This document shows, piece after piece, positions 9,326 to 18,653 of a DNA stretch of 64,000 nucleotides. The notes under the pieces are model-generated. The model worked only from the letters and a program-made list of their open reading frames with translations. It was not told where the DNA came from and ran no database searches. A program made the position numbers and the translations under genes. The stretch's first letter is position 1. The number at the start of each line of letters is the position of its first letter. Source of the DNA: Acinetobacter amyesii (lineage in GTDB: Bacteria; Pseudomonadota; Gammaproteobacteria; Pseudomonadales; Moraxellaceae); NCBI RefSeq assembly GCF_002018365.1, contig NZ_MVKX01000004.1:259401-323400 (forward strand), in the 5' to 3' direction.

Positions 9326-9463
9326 GTTTTTCTCCGTTGTTTTTACTGTTTTAAATAATTTAACTATTGTTCAAACTCTATTTTTATAGCTAAAAAATAA
9401 CCGCTTTTGAGTTGTTGTTGGTGACAGAAACGTAAGCTAATGTAAAAACAAAATATTCGGCAT

Positions 9464-9491
9464 AAAAAAAGCCACCGAATGGTGGCTTTTT
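9464..9491. terminator. Terminator after acpP
   Basis: GCCACC-gaat-GGTGGC (9471-9486) is a 6-bp GC-rich stem with a U-run of seven on the minus strand and five on the plus strand. It ends the fabD-fabG-acpP transcript. Confidence 0.85.
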
Positions 9492-9516
9492 AAATCAGCA
9501 TCGCTGAAATCTAAAA

Positions 9517-9753
9517 TTAACCTAGTTTCTTAGAAACGTAGTCAATTGCAGATTGTACAGTAGTGATTTCGTTTGAATCTTCATCAGGAATAGTGATGTC
9601 GAAATCGTTTTCGAAAGACATAACTAATTCAACTAGGTCTAGAGAATCTGCACCTAAGTCATCCATGAAAGAAGCTTCGTTTTTGATCTCGTCTGCTTTA
9701 AGACCAAGTTGTTCAGCTACTGCTTGTTTTACGCGTTGTTCGATATCGCTCAC
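9517..9753 (-). CDS. acpP: Acyl carrier protein
   Basis: ACP carries growing acyl chains on a 4'-phosphopantetheine arm. The 78-residue acidic protein has the modification site Ser in [15 protein letters not shown] and ends [10 protein letters not shown]. The start is GTG at 9751-9753, giving [12 protein letters not shown], the usual ACP start, with an AGGAG ribosome site 7 nt upstream. An in-frame ATG at 9766-9768 overlaps that ribosome site and would add five residues, so it is unlikely. It is downstream of fabG. Confidence 0.95.
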   Translation of the reverse strand: MSDIEQRVKQAVAEQLGLKADEIKNEASFMDDLGADSLDLVELVMSFENDFDITIPDEDSNEITTVQSAIDYVSKKLG

Positions 9754-9838
9754 AGGAATTCTCCTCATTGCTTGTGGCGTTTTTAATGCCGTTAGTTTAA
9801 TTGAATCTAAATCGTTTTGAAAGTTTATACTTGAGCGC

Positions 9839-10573
9839 TTAGCTCATGTATAAACCACCATTTACATGTAATACAGTTCCGGTAATGTAACTTGCCTTTT
9901 CAGAAGCAAGAAAACTTACGGCATTTGCGATATCTTGCGGCTCACCTAAACGGTTCAAAGCCACTTGATCACTCATCTTTTTACGAATTTCTTCGCTTAA
10001 CTGTTCTGTCATTTCTGTTGCAATAAAGCCCGGAGCCACTGCATTTACAGTGATTTGGCGGCTTCCCATCTCTTTTGCAAGGCTGCGACCAAAGGCCTCA
10101 ATCCCTGCTTTTGCAGCAGAATAGTTTGCTTGTCCTGGGTTAGCAAAATGTGCAACCACAGAACTAATATTAATAATTCGGCCAAAACGTGCTTTGGTCA
10201 TGCCCTTTAAAACACGTTTAGAAAGTCGATAAACGGCTTTCAAATGAATGTTGAGAATGTCATCCCAATCATCTTCTGACATACGAAGTAACAAATTATC
10301 TTTGGTAATACCCGCATTGTTCACCAAAACCAATACAGAACCAAAGTTTTGCTCAATGTCTGATACCAATGCATCAATTGCAGTTGCATCACGTACATCT
10401 AAAACTTTACCCGCACCATTTTCAGCAAAAGCAGCAGATAATTTTTCTGCACCCGCTTCTGAAGTTGCAGTACCTACAACAAAATAACCGTCTTGAATCA
10501 ATTGCTGAGCAATTGCTGCTCCAATCCCTCGGCTCGCACCTGTTACTAAAGCAACTTTGCGTTCTTGTGTCAT
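9839..10573 (-). CDS. fabG: 3-oxoacyl-ACP reductase
   Basis: FabG reduces beta-ketoacyl-ACP with NADPH in each elongation round. The 244-residue short-chain dehydrogenase has the cofactor motif [16 protein letters not shown], the catalytic Ser and Tyr-Lys in [21 protein letters not shown], and the C-terminal [14 protein letters not shown]. Its ATG overlaps the fabD stop by four bases, a sign of translational coupling. Confidence 0.95.
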   Translation of the reverse strand: MTQERKVALVTGASRGIGAAIAQQLIQDGYFVVGTATSEAGAEKLSAAFAENGAGKVLDVRDATAIDALVSDIEQNFGSVLVLVNNAGITKDNLLLRMSEDDWDDILNIHLKAVYRLSKRVLKGMTKARFGRIINISSVVAHFANPGQANYSAAKAGIEAFGRSLAKEMGSRQITVNAVAPGFIATEMTEQLSEEIRKKMSDQVALNRLGEPQDIANAVSFLASEKASYITGTVLHVNGGLYMS

Positions 10574-11550
10574 GCAATTTTCCCTTCTGCCACTAAAATG
10601 GCATTCAGTGCATCTTCCATACGACCTTTCGTGTCGAGTGGGAATGCTTTTTCAATATTTGGCAAACGTTTTGCGAGATTCGCAAGGACATTACCCGGAC
10701 CACATTCAGCAATGTACTGAATACCTTGGTCTTGCAAATACTGCATGGTCTTTGTCCACTGTACAGATTGGTATAACTGTGCAGTTAACGCCTGACGTAA
10801 TTGCGCTACATCAGTCGCGATTTCAGCGCCTACATTTTGTATTACAGGTATAGTAGGCAGCTCAATGGCAGTTTGTTCCAATGCTGTCGCAAACTGTTCA
10901 GCAGCAGGTTTCATCAATGCACAATGCGATGGCACAGAAACCGGAAGTGCGATTGCCTTACCGCCATTTTCTTTAGCAGCAACCATAACCGCTTCAACCA
11001 TGGCTTTATCGCCCGCAATGACAACTTGACCTTGTGCATTGTAGTTTGCAGCATCTACTGAACCTGGGCCTTCTGCTTGAGCACAAAGTTCAATCACTTT
11101 AGCATCATCTAGACCCAAAATTGCCGCCATTGCACCTTGACCTTCAGGTACAGCACTTTGCATTAACTGACCACGTAGGTTCACCAGTTTAACGGCATCA
11201 CCTAGGCTCATCGCACCTGCAGCAACCAAGGCGCTGTATTCACCTAATGAGTGACCTGCAAGGTATTTCGGTGCAACACCACCTAACTCTAACCACACAC
11301 GCCATAAAGCAATACTGGCAGTCAGTAGTACAGGTTGAGTAAATTCTGTTTGGTTTAACCCTTCACCACTTTGCGCAATTTGCCAAAGATCAAAGCCAAC
11401 TGCTTCTGATGCTTCTGCAAATGTTGCTTGCACACTACTAAACTGTTCTGCAAGTTCAGCGAGCATGCCGACTTTCTGTGACCCTTGACCTGGGAACACG
11501 AATGCAGTTTTAGTAGCTTGAGCTGCTTGCTCGAGTTGTTTAGCAGACAT
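10570..11550 (-). CDS. fabD: Malonyl-CoA:ACP transacylase
   Basis: FabD moves malonyl groups from CoA to ACP. The 326-residue protein has FVFPGQGSQKVGM near the start, the nucleophile motif GHSLGEYSAL and the active-site His in VSVPSHCALMKPA. The frame is open 19 codons further upstream from 11607, but ATG 11550 (MSAKQLEQ) is closer to the family's start and has an AAGGA ribosome site. It heads the fabD-fabG-acpP operon. Confidence 0.95.
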   Translation of the reverse strand: MSAKQLEQAAQATKTAFVFPGQGSQKVGMLAELAEQFSSVQATFAEASEAVGFDLWQIAQSGEGLNQTEFTQPVLLTASIALWRVWLELGGVAPKYLAGHSLGEYSALVAAGAMSLGDAVKLVNLRGQLMQSAVPEGQGAMAAILGLDDAKVIELCAQAEGPGSVDAANYNAQGQVVIAGDKAMVEAVMVAAKENGGKAIALPVSVPSHCALMKPAAEQFATALEQTAIELPTIPVIQNVGAEIATDVAQLRQALTAQLYQSVQWTKTMQYLQDQGIQYIAECGPGNVLANLAKRLPNIEKAFPLDTKGRMEDALNAILVAEGKIA

Positions 11551-11692
11551 AAAAAAATCCTTTATCAAGACTGGTGAATTTATGCTATTTGGACATTTAT
11601 TCAACACAATCCCATGTAAGCTTGTTTCAGGGACGGAAATTTAACACTTAATTTTTGTCTTGGTAATTGCCAAATGCAACAAAAAATCGGTA

Positions 11693-11717
11693 CAAAAAAA
11701 GGGAGCTTAACGCTCCC
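11693..11717 (-). terminator. Terminator after rpmF
   Basis: GGGAGC-ttaac-GCTCCC at 11701-11717, followed on the minus strand by TTTTTTT. It separates yceD-rpmF from fabD. Confidence 0.85.
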
Positions 11718-11755
11718 ATTTTTTCTACTAAGCTTGACGCTTAATACATCACCAA

Positions 11756-11938
11756 TTATTCAGCAGATGCTTTAGCGAATAATTGACGACCACGGTAGAT
11801 ACCATCTTTAGATACGTGGTGACGACGGTGAGTCTCGCCAGTAGCTTGGTCTACAGTTAATGCATTCTCGGTTAAAGCGTCATGTGAACGGCGCATGTCA
11901 CGGCGAGAGCGACTTTTACGGTTTTGCTGAACGGCCAT
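11756..11938 (-). CDS. rpmF: Large-subunit ribosomal protein L32
   Basis: A 60-residue basic protein, [20 protein letters not shown] at the start and [15 protein letters not shown] near the end, the L32 (bL32) pattern. It lacks the zinc-ribbon cysteines found in some L32 forms. It follows yceD by 77 bp, the conserved yceD-rpmF pair, and is followed by a terminator. Confidence 0.96.
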   Translation of the reverse strand: MAVQQNRKSRSRRDMRRSHDALTENALTVDQATGETHRRHHVSKDGIYRGRQLFAKASAE

Positions 11939-12015
11939 GATGGCTCCTTACAAAGATCGAAAAAATGGATCAGAACAAATTCGATTGTCTTATACTCAAG
12001 AGTATAACACAAAAA

Positions 12016-12573
12016 TTAGTTAAGTTTACCCTTCAAACCTGCCAAAACATCAAACGGGTTGTCCCGTTTTTCTTCAACAAGCTCTTCAGCGGCAGGTTGA
12101 TGCTTATGTTCACAAGCGTCGTGCTTAGGTGACAAAGGCATCAACAATAACAATTCATCCTCTATCAGTGAGAGTAAATCAGCAGTCGCAGGTGCATCAT
12201 ATGAACCTTTGGTTGTTGCTTCACTTTCACCTAAAACGATGAAATCAGCATCCTCATCCAAGCGCTCTATCAGTGACTCGTCATCTACAAGAGCTAGATG
12301 AAAACTTAAAACAAGTGGGATCTCAACAGTATCCAGACAACGCTGGCATTCCATTGGAACATTTGTTTCAACATGACCATCCAGCCATACAATGCGATGA
12401 TAAGCATCCATTGATAGCTTACAGTCTATGTTAATCAATTGATCATCAATTGATCCAACAGCTTCACGAGCAATACGAACAAAGCGAGATAATGGCAGTG
12501 TTCCTGACCATTTAAAGCCCTGTTCAGCCCATTTAAACGGCTCAATCTGTGCCGGAAAGGTATTTGCTGACAT
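12016..12573 (-). CDS. yceD: YceD/DUF177 family protein, 23S rRNA accumulation
   Basis: A 185-residue acidic protein of the DUF177 family. It has the conserved CQRCLD motif (PMECQRCLDTVEIPLVLSF) and the ADLLSLIEDELLLLMPLSPKH block followed by a Cys. Homologues affect 23S rRNA levels and ribosome assembly. It sits directly upstream of rpmF in one operon. Confidence 0.9.
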   Translation of the reverse strand: MSANTFPAQIEPFKWAEQGFKWSGTLPLSRFVRIAREAVGSIDDQLINIDCKLSMDAYHRIVWLDGHVETNVPMECQRCLDTVEIPLVLSFHLALVDDESLIERLDEDADFIVLGESEATTKGSYDAPATADLLSLIEDELLLLMPLSPKHDACEHKHQPAAEELVEEKRDNPFDVLAGLKGKLN

Positions 12574-12670
12574 AATTAAGGCGGCAATTCTACAAATTCA
12601 TCAGTACTCTGTCAAAGATTAAGATACAATTTTGTACTTATTTAGACAGACCATTTGGGTAACTTAAGTT

Positions 12671-13333
12671 ATGCATCTGTTGCAGCCGCAAACAGAAGTG
12701 AATGTTTCATCACTTATGAGCACAATTTCAACGCTTGATTCTGACATTTCAACCGACCAAGTGCAACTCTCGGCTTGGGAGAAACTTTCCACAGAAACAG
12801 AACACGTCGATTGGCTCATCTTACACTTTAATCATTGGTTTTCCCACCTGAATGTGAGCTTAGTGAAAGGTGACTTTGAGCCCGAGTACTTTCCTGCAGA
12901 TTTAAACGGCCCTGCCCGTATTCAATTTGCCCATGGTTATTTCAATAGCGCCTTGCATGAAATTAGTCATTGGACCATTGCTGGTGATCAACGCCGTTTA
13001 CTTCCCGATTTAGGTTATTGGTATGCACCAGATGGTCGTAGTAAAGAGCAACAAGCCCTCTTTGAACAGGTGGAGATTAAGCCCCAAGCGATCGAATGGT
13101 TATTTGCCAAAGCCTTTGGACGTAAGTTTCGTGTATCACTTGATAACCTCACTGGTGAAGGTGGTGATGGCAGCAGCTTTAAAGATAATGTCTATACACA
13201 ATTACAGGCTTATTTTAAGGGCGAAGCCAAACTTCCACGCGATGCTTGGCGCTTTATCCAATGCATTTGCCACTGTACACGTGCTGGCAAAATGTTACAG
13301 GCGAATGAATTTCAACGTGAAATGCTTGATTAA
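12671..13333 (+). CDS. epmC: Elongation factor P hydroxylase EpmC (YfcM)
   Basis: EpmC hydroxylates the modified lysine of EF-P. The 220-residue protein contains the YfcM signature: ARIQFAHGYFNSALHEISHW, then PDLGYWYAPDGRSKEQQ, FEQVEIKPQAIEWLF and RVSLDNLTGEGGDG. The HEISHW His residues and nearby acidic residues are probable metal ligands. EpmA and EpmB are not in the window. The first 30 residues look weakly conserved, and ATG 12716 is a possible alternative start. Confidence 0.85.
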   Translation: MHLLQPQTEVNVSSLMSTISTLDSDISTDQVQLSAWEKLSTETEHVDWLILHFNHWFSHLNVSLVKGDFEPEYFPADLNGPARIQFAHGYFNSALHEISHWTIAGDQRRLLPDLGYWYAPDGRSKEQQALFEQVEIKPQAIEWLFAKAFGRKFRVSLDNLTGEGGDGSSFKDNVYTQLQAYFKGEAKLPRDAWRFIQCICHCTRAGKMLQANEFQREMLD

Positions 13334-13422
13334 ATTATACAATTTGACTGCATTTCACATTGCACAAAGCAAATAGACCGCGACATAATGTCTAGAGCTT
13401 TTAATAATAAGAGGAAAACGAC

Positions 13423-14040
13423 ATGTTGCATTTAAGAATACATCCGGAAAATCCTCAGCCCCGTTTAATTACGCAAGCCGTTGAACGGATTCGTGCCGGC
13501 GATGTGGTGGTTTATCCTACAGATGCCGCCTATGCCATCGGCTGCCAAATTGGGAACAAAAATGCCATGGAACGCATTGCCCAAATTCGTCAGCTCGATG
13601 CTAAACATCAATATGCGATTATTTGTGCAGATTTATCTGACATTGCCACGTATGCCAAAGTCGACAATGCCATGTATCGTTTATTGAAAAATAACACCCC
13701 TGCGGTCACTACCTTTATTTTGCCTGCGACCAGTGAAGTTCCTCGCCGTTTAATGCATCCTAAAAAGAAAACCATTGGACTGCGTATTCCGAGCAACCCG
13801 ATTTGCCAATTATTACTCAAAGAACTCGGTGAGCCTTTATTAACATCGACCTTAATTTTACCGGGCCAAAAAGAACCGATTGATGATCCTTACGAAATTG
13901 AACTGCAAATCGGCAAACGAATAGATGTATTAATTGATGGCGGTTTAGGTACTTTAAATACCACTAGCGTTGTAAACCTTGCAGGTGAATACCCTGAAGT
14001 GATTCGCCGTGGTGTCGGTGATGTAAGCGCTTTTGAGTAA
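13423..14040 (+). CDS. yciO: YciO, Sua5/YrdC-family protein
   Basis: A 205-residue protein with the YrdC-like fold that binds double-stranded RNA and ATP-like ligands: VVYPTDAAYAIGCQIGNKNA and the KHQYAIICADLSDIATYAK block. It starts MLHLRIHPENPQPRLI, typical of YciO rather than the threonylcarbamoyl-AMP synthase TsaC. It lacks the Sua5 C-terminal domain. The role of YciO is less certain than that of TsaC. AGAGG precedes the start. Its end overlaps a hairpin. Confidence 0.85.
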   Translation: MLHLRIHPENPQPRLITQAVERIRAGDVVVYPTDAAYAIGCQIGNKNAMERIAQIRQLDAKHQYAIICADLSDIATYAKVDNAMYRLLKNNTPAVTTFILPATSEVPRRLMHPKKKTIGLRIPSNPICQLLLKELGEPLLTSTLILPGQKEPIDDPYEIELQIGKRIDVLIDGGLGTLNTTSVVNLAGEYPEVIRRGVGDVSAFE

Positions 14041-14050
14041 GCGCTTATTT
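14024..14050 (+). terminator. Terminator overlapping the yciO stop codon
   Basis: TAAGCGC and GCGCTTA pair around the yciO stop, with TTTTC downstream. The stem is 7 bp or more, and part of it is within the last codons of yciO. Confidence 0.55.
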
Positions 14051-14068
14051 TCATAAATCAGTATTTCA

Positions 14069-14875
14069 TCAATTTCGAATCACGGGTGTTTCCCACCCAT
14101 CATATTCCCCATTATTTTCAATACATAACTCAAGTAGCTCCCAAGTCACTTGATTAATACTAGGTAAATCCACACTGTCTATTCGACCAATTTGGATACT
14201 GTATGGATTTTCATTTTCATCATTTTTAGACTGTTCTACAATTTCAAATCCACGTTCTTGTATTTTTTGAAGAAAATGATCTCGATCTTCGCTTGTTTTA
14301 AAATAACACCAATGCTCAACTGGACGCTTCACAGTCAAAACATCACCATACTGTTCTAAACTCTCCAATATATGAATATTTGCTATACTCTGCATTGCAA
14401 AAGCATTCGGATAAATTGAATCACAATAAATACTCCACTCAGGATCTACCTTTGCACCAAAATTGATTTGGTAATTTTCTTCTTGCTGAATTATTTTTTG
14501 AATATTCGACTCACTGTACTGATTTTCATTAACATAAAAATAAAACTCTCTTAAACCATTATGCGTCAGTCGACCAACATATATTGCATGTAAAGCTTGC
14601 TCAACCTGAGGGATAAGTCGATCCTCTAATTCAATTAGACCATCATATTCCTCTGGTGATGACATTCCATCCTCAGTAGGTTGATTTAATTTTACTTCAA
14701 TCCATAAAATTTTGTTTTTATCTGCAATGGGTGCAACTTGTCGCAGAGCTAAATTTAGATAATAACTTGCTGGACGATCCTCAATGCTACATATATAAAA
14801 ATCCCAACTTTCTGGAATATCTATTTTTTCAATCTCTTCACTTTTTTTCTTAAAAAATTTATCCCAAAATCCCAT
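14069..14875 (-). CDS. DUF695 and RraB-like two-domain protein
   Basis: A 268-residue protein. The N-terminal part (about residues 20-145, WDFYICSIEDRPASYYLNLA) fits DUF695. The C-terminal part (about 175-265, HWCYFKTSEDRDHFLQKIQ, then ELCIENNGEYDGWETPV) fits the RraB family, named after an RNase E inhibitor. Such fusions occur in several proteobacteria, but their target is unknown to me, and the link to RNase E is only by family name. A TTG six codons upstream opens the frame; ATG 14875 with AAGAG upstream is preferred. AT-rich, single gene. Confidence 0.7.
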   Translation of the reverse strand: MGFWDKFFKKKSEEIEKIDIPESWDFYICSIEDRPASYYLNLALRQVAPIADKNKILWIEVKLNQPTEDGMSSPEEYDGLIELEDRLIPQVEQALHAIYVGRLTHNGLREFYFYVNENQYSESNIQKIIQQEENYQINFGAKVDPEWSIYCDSIYPNAFAMQSIANIHILESLEQYGDVLTVKRPVEHWCYFKTSEDRDHFLQKIQERGFEIVEQSKNDENENPYSIQIGRIDSVDLPSINQVTWELLELCIENNGEYDGWETPVIRN

Positions 14876-15037
14876 TTTTATTTCTCTTATCAATTTAATT
14901 AAATATTACATCAACTACTTAAAATCAAAAATATCAATCCACTTTAAATACAATCACTTTAAATGCACAATATTCACTCAAGCAATAATAAGATACAGCC
15001 TCAAAACATGAGGACAAATTAATATGAGTAAATGTTC

Positions 15038-15754
15038 TTACCCATACACCTTCACAAAATCCCCCAAACTGATCTTCTGCTGACCATCATGATCAAAATT
15101 ATCTGCCTTTAACCAAGCACTATATGCTTGATCGAGTGCATCCCATTCTTCATCCAAAATCGCAAACCAAGCAGTATCACGGTTACGACCTTTCACAACA
15201 ACATGTTGCCGAAACAGCCCTTCAAATTGAAAGCCAAAACGCAAAGCAGCGTTTTTCGAAGGCGTGTTCAAGTCATCACACTTCCACTCCACCCGTCGAT
15301 ATCCCACTGCAAAGCATGCTTTTAACAACAGATAAATAGTTTCTGTTGCTGCGGTTGATTGCTTCATTAAACTTGAAAAATAGACATTACCAATTTCGAT
15401 GACGGCATGTGCTGGGCGTACATTGAGCAAACCAATCCACCCCACAACGGCTTCACCAACCTCAATGACATAATGCATCGAACCCGCAAAATGAAAGGAT
15501 TGCTGAAAATAATCACGCAATTGCTGCATGCTTTGAATTTGAGAATAAGGCAAATACGTCCAACAACGTTCATCGGGTTCTTGTTGTACTGTCTGCCATA
15601 GCCGCTGTAAAAGACTATCATCAAGCTGATCGGGCAACATCGGAATAAGCCGAACAGATTGCCCCACTTCGGTTTTACATCTGAACTGGCAAGGTTCAAA
15701 CTGCGTCAACGTCATCCCTACAGACTGACCCCATTGATTATATTGTTGTGGCAT
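15038..15754 (-). CDS. GNAT family N-acetyltransferase
   Basis: A 238-residue acetyltransferase of the RimJ/RimL-like GNAT group. The core region has YVIEVGEAVVGWIGLLNV, EIGNVYFSSLMKQSTAATE and YRRVEWKCDDLNTPSKNAAL followed by RFGFQFEGLFRQH, the acetyl-CoA-binding pattern. The substrate is unknown. An in-frame TTG ten codons earlier (15784) could also start it, but ATG 15754 is more usual. It is divergent from scpA, with a CRP-like site in the gap. Confidence 0.8.
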   Translation of the reverse strand: MPQQYNQWGQSVGMTLTQFEPCQFRCKTEVGQSVRLIPMLPDQLDDSLLQRLWQTVQQEPDERCWTYLPYSQIQSMQQLRDYFQQSFHFAGSMHYVIEVGEAVVGWIGLLNVRPAHAVIEIGNVYFSSLMKQSTAATETIYLLLKACFAVGYRRVEWKCDDLNTPSKNAALRFGFQFEGLFRQHVVVKGRNRDTAWFAILDEEWDALDQAYSAWLKADNFDHDGQQKISLGDFVKVYG

Positions 15755-16094
15755 AGCTAATATTCTTTTAGTCAATTCATTCAAATCATTTCATAATGGA
15801 CGCCCATCATCCAGACATCACAGCTTAAATGTGTTCACGGTTTGATGCGTGTATTTTTTATAATTAACACAAGATGTGATCGATATCACAGCTTTAAAAT
15901 TTTACATGTGTATAAATAAAGCCTATTCCCTATAAATTTTAAGTTTTTTACCCAATTCAACCGTTCAGTAATTTCTTTAAACGCATTTTTCCATTACACT
16001 ATTCCCTATAACTTTTGTGCTTTTACTTTCGATGTGAGATCGAAGCGAAAAGCTGTCTGCATGCCTTTGAAAATTCGCGTGGCCTATAATTGCA
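15755..16094. other. Divergent spacer between GNAT gene and scpA
   Basis: This 340-bp AT-rich spacer holds a CRP-type palindrome at 15875-15890 (listed separately) and a TATAAT box at 16085-16090, only 5 bp before the annotated scpA ATG. No open frame in it looks like a gene. Confidence 0.6.
15875..15890. promoter_or_regulatory. CRP/Vfr-type binding site
   Basis: TGTGATCGATATCACA fits the TGTGA-N6-TCACA pattern of CRP-family activators exactly. It is 121 bp upstream of the GNAT start and 205 bp upstream of the scpA start. Which gene it controls is not clear. Confidence 0.55.
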
Positions 16095-16889
16095 ATGAAC
16101 CAAACTGTCCATAATTCTATGGAAGATGCTCCACACATTCGCGTTTTGGATGAGTGGCAAGAAGCTATTCCAGAAGATTTGTACATTCCACCCGCTGCAT
16201 TTGAAATTCTATTAGAGCATTTCGAAGGACCACTCGACTTTCTGATTTACCTGATTCAAAAAAATGGCTTCGACTTATTACAAGTCGATATTGCCCCGAT
16301 TGCATCCCAATATTTGTCCTATATGGATGCAATGAAATCTCTAGATATTGAATTAACTGCAGACTATATGGTGATGGCAGCCCTATTGGCCGATTTAAAA
16401 TCGCGTCTATTATTGCCAAAACCTAAATCGACGGCTGCACATGAACAAGATCCTAAACAAGAATTAATTGACCGTTTAGAAACGTATTTGCGCATCAAAC
16501 AAGCTGCGGAAAGATTAGGTCAAATGTCAGTATTGGATCGGGATACTTTCGATACCAATGTCAGTTTAGGAACGATTGTCGAAACCAATGATGGCTATGA
16601 CATTCAATTACTTCGTGATGCCATACTCTGTGTCTTTAATCGACCAGAACCGGTTACCCACCAAATTCTACAAGAACCTGTCTTACTCGAAGAACGTATT
16701 GCTTATATTGAAACTAAGCTAGAGTCAGGTGAAGTATTAGACTTTGCGGACTTACTCAAACCAAGCCAAGGCCGCATGGGTGTTGTCGTGACATTTATGG
16801 CCGTGTTGGAACTGACACGCCAACAAAAAGTCCAAATTGTCGCATCAGGTGTAGAAGCACCGCTTGCAATTCAGGGAGCACGTGCATGA
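16095..16889 (+). CDS. scpA: Segregation and condensation protein A
   Basis: ScpA is the kleisin subunit of the SMC-ScpAB complex that compacts and segregates the chromosome. The 264-residue protein has the N-terminal kleisin motif ILLEHFEGPLDFLIYLIQK, and a long helical middle (DYMVMAALLADLKSRLLLPK) and C-terminal domain. The start is uncertain: ATG 16095 follows a TATAAT box by only 5 bp, and ATG 16119 (MEDAPHIRV) is an alternative; neither has a clear ribosome site. Its stop overlaps scpB by four bases. No smc gene is in the window. Confidence 0.92.
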   Translation: MNQTVHNSMEDAPHIRVLDEWQEAIPEDLYIPPAAFEILLEHFEGPLDFLIYLIQKNGFDLLQVDIAPIASQYLSYMDAMKSLDIELTADYMVMAALLADLKSRLLLPKPKSTAAHEQDPKQELIDRLETYLRIKQAAERLGQMSVLDRDTFDTNVSLGTIVETNDGYDIQLLRDAILCVFNRPEPVTHQILQEPVLLEERIAYIETKLESGEVLDFADLLKPSQGRMGVVVTFMAVLELTRQQKVQIVASGVEAPLAIQGARA

Positions 16890-17482
16890 ACACTGAACTT
16901 AAACAAATGACTGCGGTGTCTTCAGAAGATAATCTGCATGAAATTTTGATGCAGCTTGAAGCCATTATTTTTGCCAGTGAAGCGGCAGTGAGTATTGCCC
17001 GTTTAAAAGAGGCTTTCCAAGACCGTTTCAGTAAAACCGAATTACGCCAATATTTGCAGCAGCTTTCAATGCTGCAACACGGCAGATCAATTGAACTTGT
17101 TGAAACCGCTCAAGGTTTCCGTTTTCAAGTACGTGCAAAATATCGTAATATTATTGCACAGACCTGGCCTGAACGACCAACTCGTTTATCGCCATCCTTG
17201 CTCGAAACTCTTTCTGTCATTGCTTACCATCAACCGGTAACCCGCGCAGATATTGAGCAAATCCGTGGGGTGACCAACAATAGTCAAATTTTACGTACGT
17301 TATTTGACTGGAACTGGATTAAAGAATCTGGTTTTCGTGAACTCCCAGGACGACCCGCGTTGTTAGTTACAACGCCTCAATTTTTAAATGCTTTTGGTCT
17401 AACCTCTTTGGGCCAATTGCCTCCCCTGCAGGATGCCAAGGAAGCTTTTATGGCCCTCGATGCGAATGCACCGAAGTCATAA
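16886..17482 (+). CDS. scpB: Segregation and condensation protein B
   Basis: ScpB is the winged-helix KITE partner of ScpA. The 198-residue protein has the family core: LEAIIFASEAAVSIARLKEA, LLETLSVIAYHQPVTRADIE, IRGVTNNSQILRTLFDWNWI and GRPALLVTTPQFLNAFGL. An ATGA overlap couples it to scpA, and rluB follows 41 bp later, a common gene order. Confidence 0.93.
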   Translation: MNTELKQMTAVSSEDNLHEILMQLEAIIFASEAAVSIARLKEAFQDRFSKTELRQYLQQLSMLQHGRSIELVETAQGFRFQVRAKYRNIIAQTWPERPTRLSPSLLETLSVIAYHQPVTRADIEQIRGVTNNSQILRTLFDWNWIKESGFRELPGRPALLVTTPQFLNAFGLTSLGQLPPLQDAKEAFMALDANAPKS

Positions 17483-17523
17483 ATAGGTGAACTGTTGATG
17501 ATAATTTCTAAGGTTATGCTGTC

Positions 17524-18642
17524 ATGAGTGAAAAATTGCAAAAGGTGCTCGCACGCGTTGGTTTGGGTTCTCGCCGTTATATGGAAGAAGTCATTGCCGC
17601 TGGTCGTGTAAGCGTAAATGGGCAAGTTGCCCAAGTGGGTGAACGTATTGAACCGGGTGATGAGCTTCGCATCGATGGTCGTAAAGTTCAGTTCCAAATT
17701 GAAGACGAAATTCGTCGCCGTGTGTTGATTTACTACAAACCAGAAGGCGAAATTTGCTCACGCAATGACCCTGAAAACCGTCCAACGGTATTTGAACAAT
17801 TACCTCAAATTACAGGTGATCGTTGGGTGATGGTGGGTCGTCTAGATATCAACTCTACAGGTCTATTGCTGTTCACGAATGACGGTGAACTGGCGAACCG
17901 TTTAATGCACCCTTCTAGCGAAATCGAGCGTGAATATGCTGTTCGTGTCATGGGTGAAGTCACTCCTCAGTTAAAAAACAACATGTTACAAGGCGTTGTT
18001 TTAGATGATGGCCCTGCAAAATTTGAGTCATTCTCTGAAATTGGTGGTGACGGTATTAACCGTTGGTATCAAGTGGTCGTAAAAGAAGGTCGTAACCGCG
18101 AAGTTCGTCGTATTTTCGAATCTCAAGGCTTAAAAGTGAGCCGTCTTTTACGTACACGTTATGGTTCAGTAATTCTGCCACGCGAACTACGTACTGGTCG
18201 TTGGATCGAACTAGATAAACAAGATATCGACAACTTAACCAAGTCTGTTGAGCTTAAACCACGCCAAGGTACTGGCCTGTTTGGTATGGCGAAACGTCGT
18301 ACTGAACGTATGCAAGACAAACCAATGGCGGCACGTCGTGGTGGTTACTTACGCCAACAACGTCGTGACAGTGACGAAAACCAGCCCCAACAAAGCAATG
18401 GTTATCAAGACAACCGTGGCGAACGTCGTACTGGTCGTACTGAAGGTGGTTTCCAAGGCAATGGATTTAACCGTTCAGAGCGTCGCAACGAAGGGTTCAA
18501 CAATAACCGTAATGATCGCAACAATGAAAACTTCGGTAACCGTGAACGTCGTAACGACAATTTTGGCAATCGTGAGCGTCGTAATGACTCTGTGCCAAGT
18601 CGCGCATTTAGCGGAAACAACAAAGGCTTTAAGAAATTTTAA
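17524..18642 (+). CDS. rluB: 23S rRNA pseudouridine synthase RluB
   Basis: RluB makes pseudouridine 2605 in 23S rRNA. The 372-residue protein has an N-terminal S4 domain (EKLQKVLARVGLGSRRYMEE), the catalytic Asp in GRLDINSTGLLLFTND, and NREVRRIFESQGLKVSRLLR. After about residue 270 comes a long Arg/Asn/Gly-rich tail with tandem repeats NFGNRERRND, likely disordered and RNA-binding. The tail makes it longer than the E. coli protein (near 290). An AAGG site is upstream. It ends the scpA-scpB-rluB run. Confidence 0.9.
   Translation: MSEKLQKVLARVGLGSRRYMEEVIAAGRVSVNGQVAQVGERIEPGDELRIDGRKVQFQIEDEIRRRVLIYYKPEGEICSRNDPENRPTVFEQLPQITGDRWVMVGRLDINSTGLLLFTNDGELANRLMHPSSEIEREYAVRVMGEVTPQLKNNMLQGVVLDDGPAKFESFSEIGGDGINRWYQVVVKEGRNREVRRIFESQGLKVSRLLRTRYGSVILPRELRTGRWIELDKQDIDNLTKSVELKPRQGTGLFGMAKRRTERMQDKPMAARRGGYLRQQRRDSDENQPQQSNGYQDNRGERRTGRTEGGFQGNGFNRSERRNEGFNNNRNDRNNENFGNRERRNDNFGNRERRNDSVPSRAFSGNNKGFKKF
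18530..18589 (+). repeat. Tandem 30-bp repeat in the rluB tail
   Basis: Two adjacent copies of a 30-bp unit encode NFGNRERRND twice. The copies differ mainly at third codon positions, so the amino-acid repeat is kept while the DNA has drifted. Confidence 0.65.
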
Positions 18643-18653
18643 TTTCTTAAGCA

